From Gemmatimonadota bacterium (lineage in GTDB: Bacteria; Gemmatimonadota; Gemmatimonadetes; Palauibacterales; Palauibacteraceae), in the NCBI GenBank assembly GCA_016649455.1, contig JAENXO010000138.1, positions 1 to 6,963 on the forward strand: DNA of 6,963 nucleotides. The letters run 5' to 3'. Below are positions 6,198-6,963 of the stretch, in pieces (positions within the stretch are counted from its first letter, which is position 1; every line of letters begins with the position of its first letter). Position numbers and translations under genes: made by a program. Under the pieces are notes generated by a model, which had not been told where the DNA came from, did no database searches, and saw only the letters and a list, made by a program, of their open reading frames with translations.

Positions 6198-6963
6198 CTA
6201 TTCGGCCTCCAGTTCCAGTTCGACCTGGTCCAGCGAGTCCGTCACTTCCACCGGCGCTGCGGCGAGGCGATCGGCCGCGAGCGGTTCATCAGCCGGAGTC
6301 TCCGGATCGGACACGGGAGCCGAACGGAGCGGGTAAACACCGGTGATCGGTCCGGATCGTTTTGCAACCGCGGGGATTCGAACACTTGCGCCACGTCGGG
6401 CCTTTTCCCGAATCAAATCGGCATCCAAGGGCACGATTTCCGCGCCCGCGATCTCGAGCATCAGGAAATCGCCAGGGTGGGTCTCCAGCACTCCCACGAG
6501 GTCTCCCGAGGTGCCTCGTTCCGGGAGGATGGCAATTCCCTTACCTGCCCGGCCCTGTCGTCGCACTTCGGTGAACGGAACCCGTTTCGCGTGGCCGTTT
6601 GCAGTCGCAACCACGAGTGACGCATCCCGCCGGGGGAGCAGGGCACTGACGAGGGTGTCTTCGGAATCGATTTCGATTCCCCGGACACCACGCGCCGATC
6701 GCCCCATTGGCCGGACTTCATCTTCGCCGAATCGAATTACCTGACCGCGGCGCGTTGCCAGGAGCACGTCCCCCAGCCCCCTGGTCAGGTGCACGGCGAG
6801 AACCTCGTCACCCGACCCGAGACCGGTCGCCCGGATCCCTCCCCCCCGCACGTTCGAATATTCTTCGAGCGCTGTTCGCTTCACCTGCCCCTGCGCCGTG
6901 ACGACGAGCACGAATCTGTCGGGCTCGAACTCGGTAACCGGAAGCACGGCCACTACACGGTCA
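6198..6963 (-). CDS. gyrA: DNA gyrase subunit A, C-terminal domain, 3' part
   Basis: GyrA is the breakage-reunion subunit of the type II topoisomerase that introduces negative supercoils; its C-terminal beta-pinwheel wraps DNA. The 254 visible residues run in from beyond the right edge (start not seen) and end at TAG. They contain successive pinwheel blades: VVAVLPVTEFEPDRF with GQVKRTALEEYSNVRGGG; then DVLLATRRGQVIRFGEDEV with MGRSARGVRGIEI; then LVVATANGHAKRVPFTEV with RRQGRAGKGIAIL; and a last blade ending ASVRIP...ITGVYPL. From memory this follows E. coli GyrA blade by blade (AILPVTEFEEG, VMLFSAEGKVVRF, VRAMGCNTTGVRGI, NGYGKRTAVAEY). A tail of about 40 residues rich in Asp/Glu/Ala/Pro closes the protein, as in gyrases with regulatory acidic tails. 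The blade with the GyrA box and the active-site tyrosine lie outside, so a ParC-type subunit is not strictly excluded. Confidence 0.92.
   Translation of the reverse strand, partial: DRVVAVLPVTEFEPDRFVLVVTAQGQVKRTALEEYSNVRGGGIRATGLGSGDEVLAVHLTRGLGDVLLATRRGQVIRFGEDEVRPMGRSARGVRGIEIDSEDTLVSALLPRRDASLVVATANGHAKRVPFTEVRRQGRAGKGIAILPERGTSGDLVGVLETHPGDFLMLEIAGAEIVPLDADLIREKARRGASVRIPAVAKRSGPITGVYPLRSAPVSDPETPADEPLAADRLAAAPVEVTDSLDQVELELEAE

Noticed and set aside
6198..6963. Calling the minus-strand gene parC
   Set aside because: The blade order and acidic tail fit GyrA better, but the decisive GyrA box region is outside, so this stays a caveat.
1..6963. CRISPR array, tRNA, rRNA, insertion sequence or prophage genes
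   Set aside because: No regularly spaced repeats, cloverleaf sequence, transposase motif or terminal inverted repeats were seen. The intein is the only mobile-type element.

Overview
The window is a GC-rich bacterial segment holding five protein genes and no RNA genes. The codon use, three secreted proteins with GWxTD-like features, a FAD-dependent thymidylate synthase and a gyrA-type gene together suggest a Gram-negative-like environmental bacterium. Gemmatimonadota or a neighbouring phylum is my best guess; this is inferred from protein types, not from any marker gene.

Layout. (1) 2-895, plus strand: the 3' part of thyX, interrupted by an intein. The last 67 intein residues are visible, ending in the splice junction THN|S, followed by the C-extein of ThyX. 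The N-extein and most of the intein lie beyond the left edge. (2) 896-1030: a 135-nt gap with a strong stem-loop (937-968). (3) 1031-6157, plus strand: three tightly packed genes (4-nt overlap, then 4-nt gap), each encoding an exported protein. The second and third (698 and 653 aa) are full-length paralogues: signal peptide, helical region, a degenerate GWxTD-like core with four conserved cysteines, and two predicted beta-sandwich modules. The first (355 aa) has a signal peptide and only the two C-terminal modules. (4) 6158-6197: a short convergent gap with alternating inverted repeats. (5) 6198-6963, minus strand: the C-terminal beta-pinwheel and acidic tail of a GyrA-type topoisomerase subunit, running off the right edge.

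ThyX makes dTMP and GyrA sets supercoiling; both are housekeeping genes at the flanks. The unusual part is the three-gene cassette between them. Its translational coupling, shared C-terminal modules and shared export signals suggest that the three products act together in the periplasm or at the cell surface. Their function is unknown and I do not assign one.
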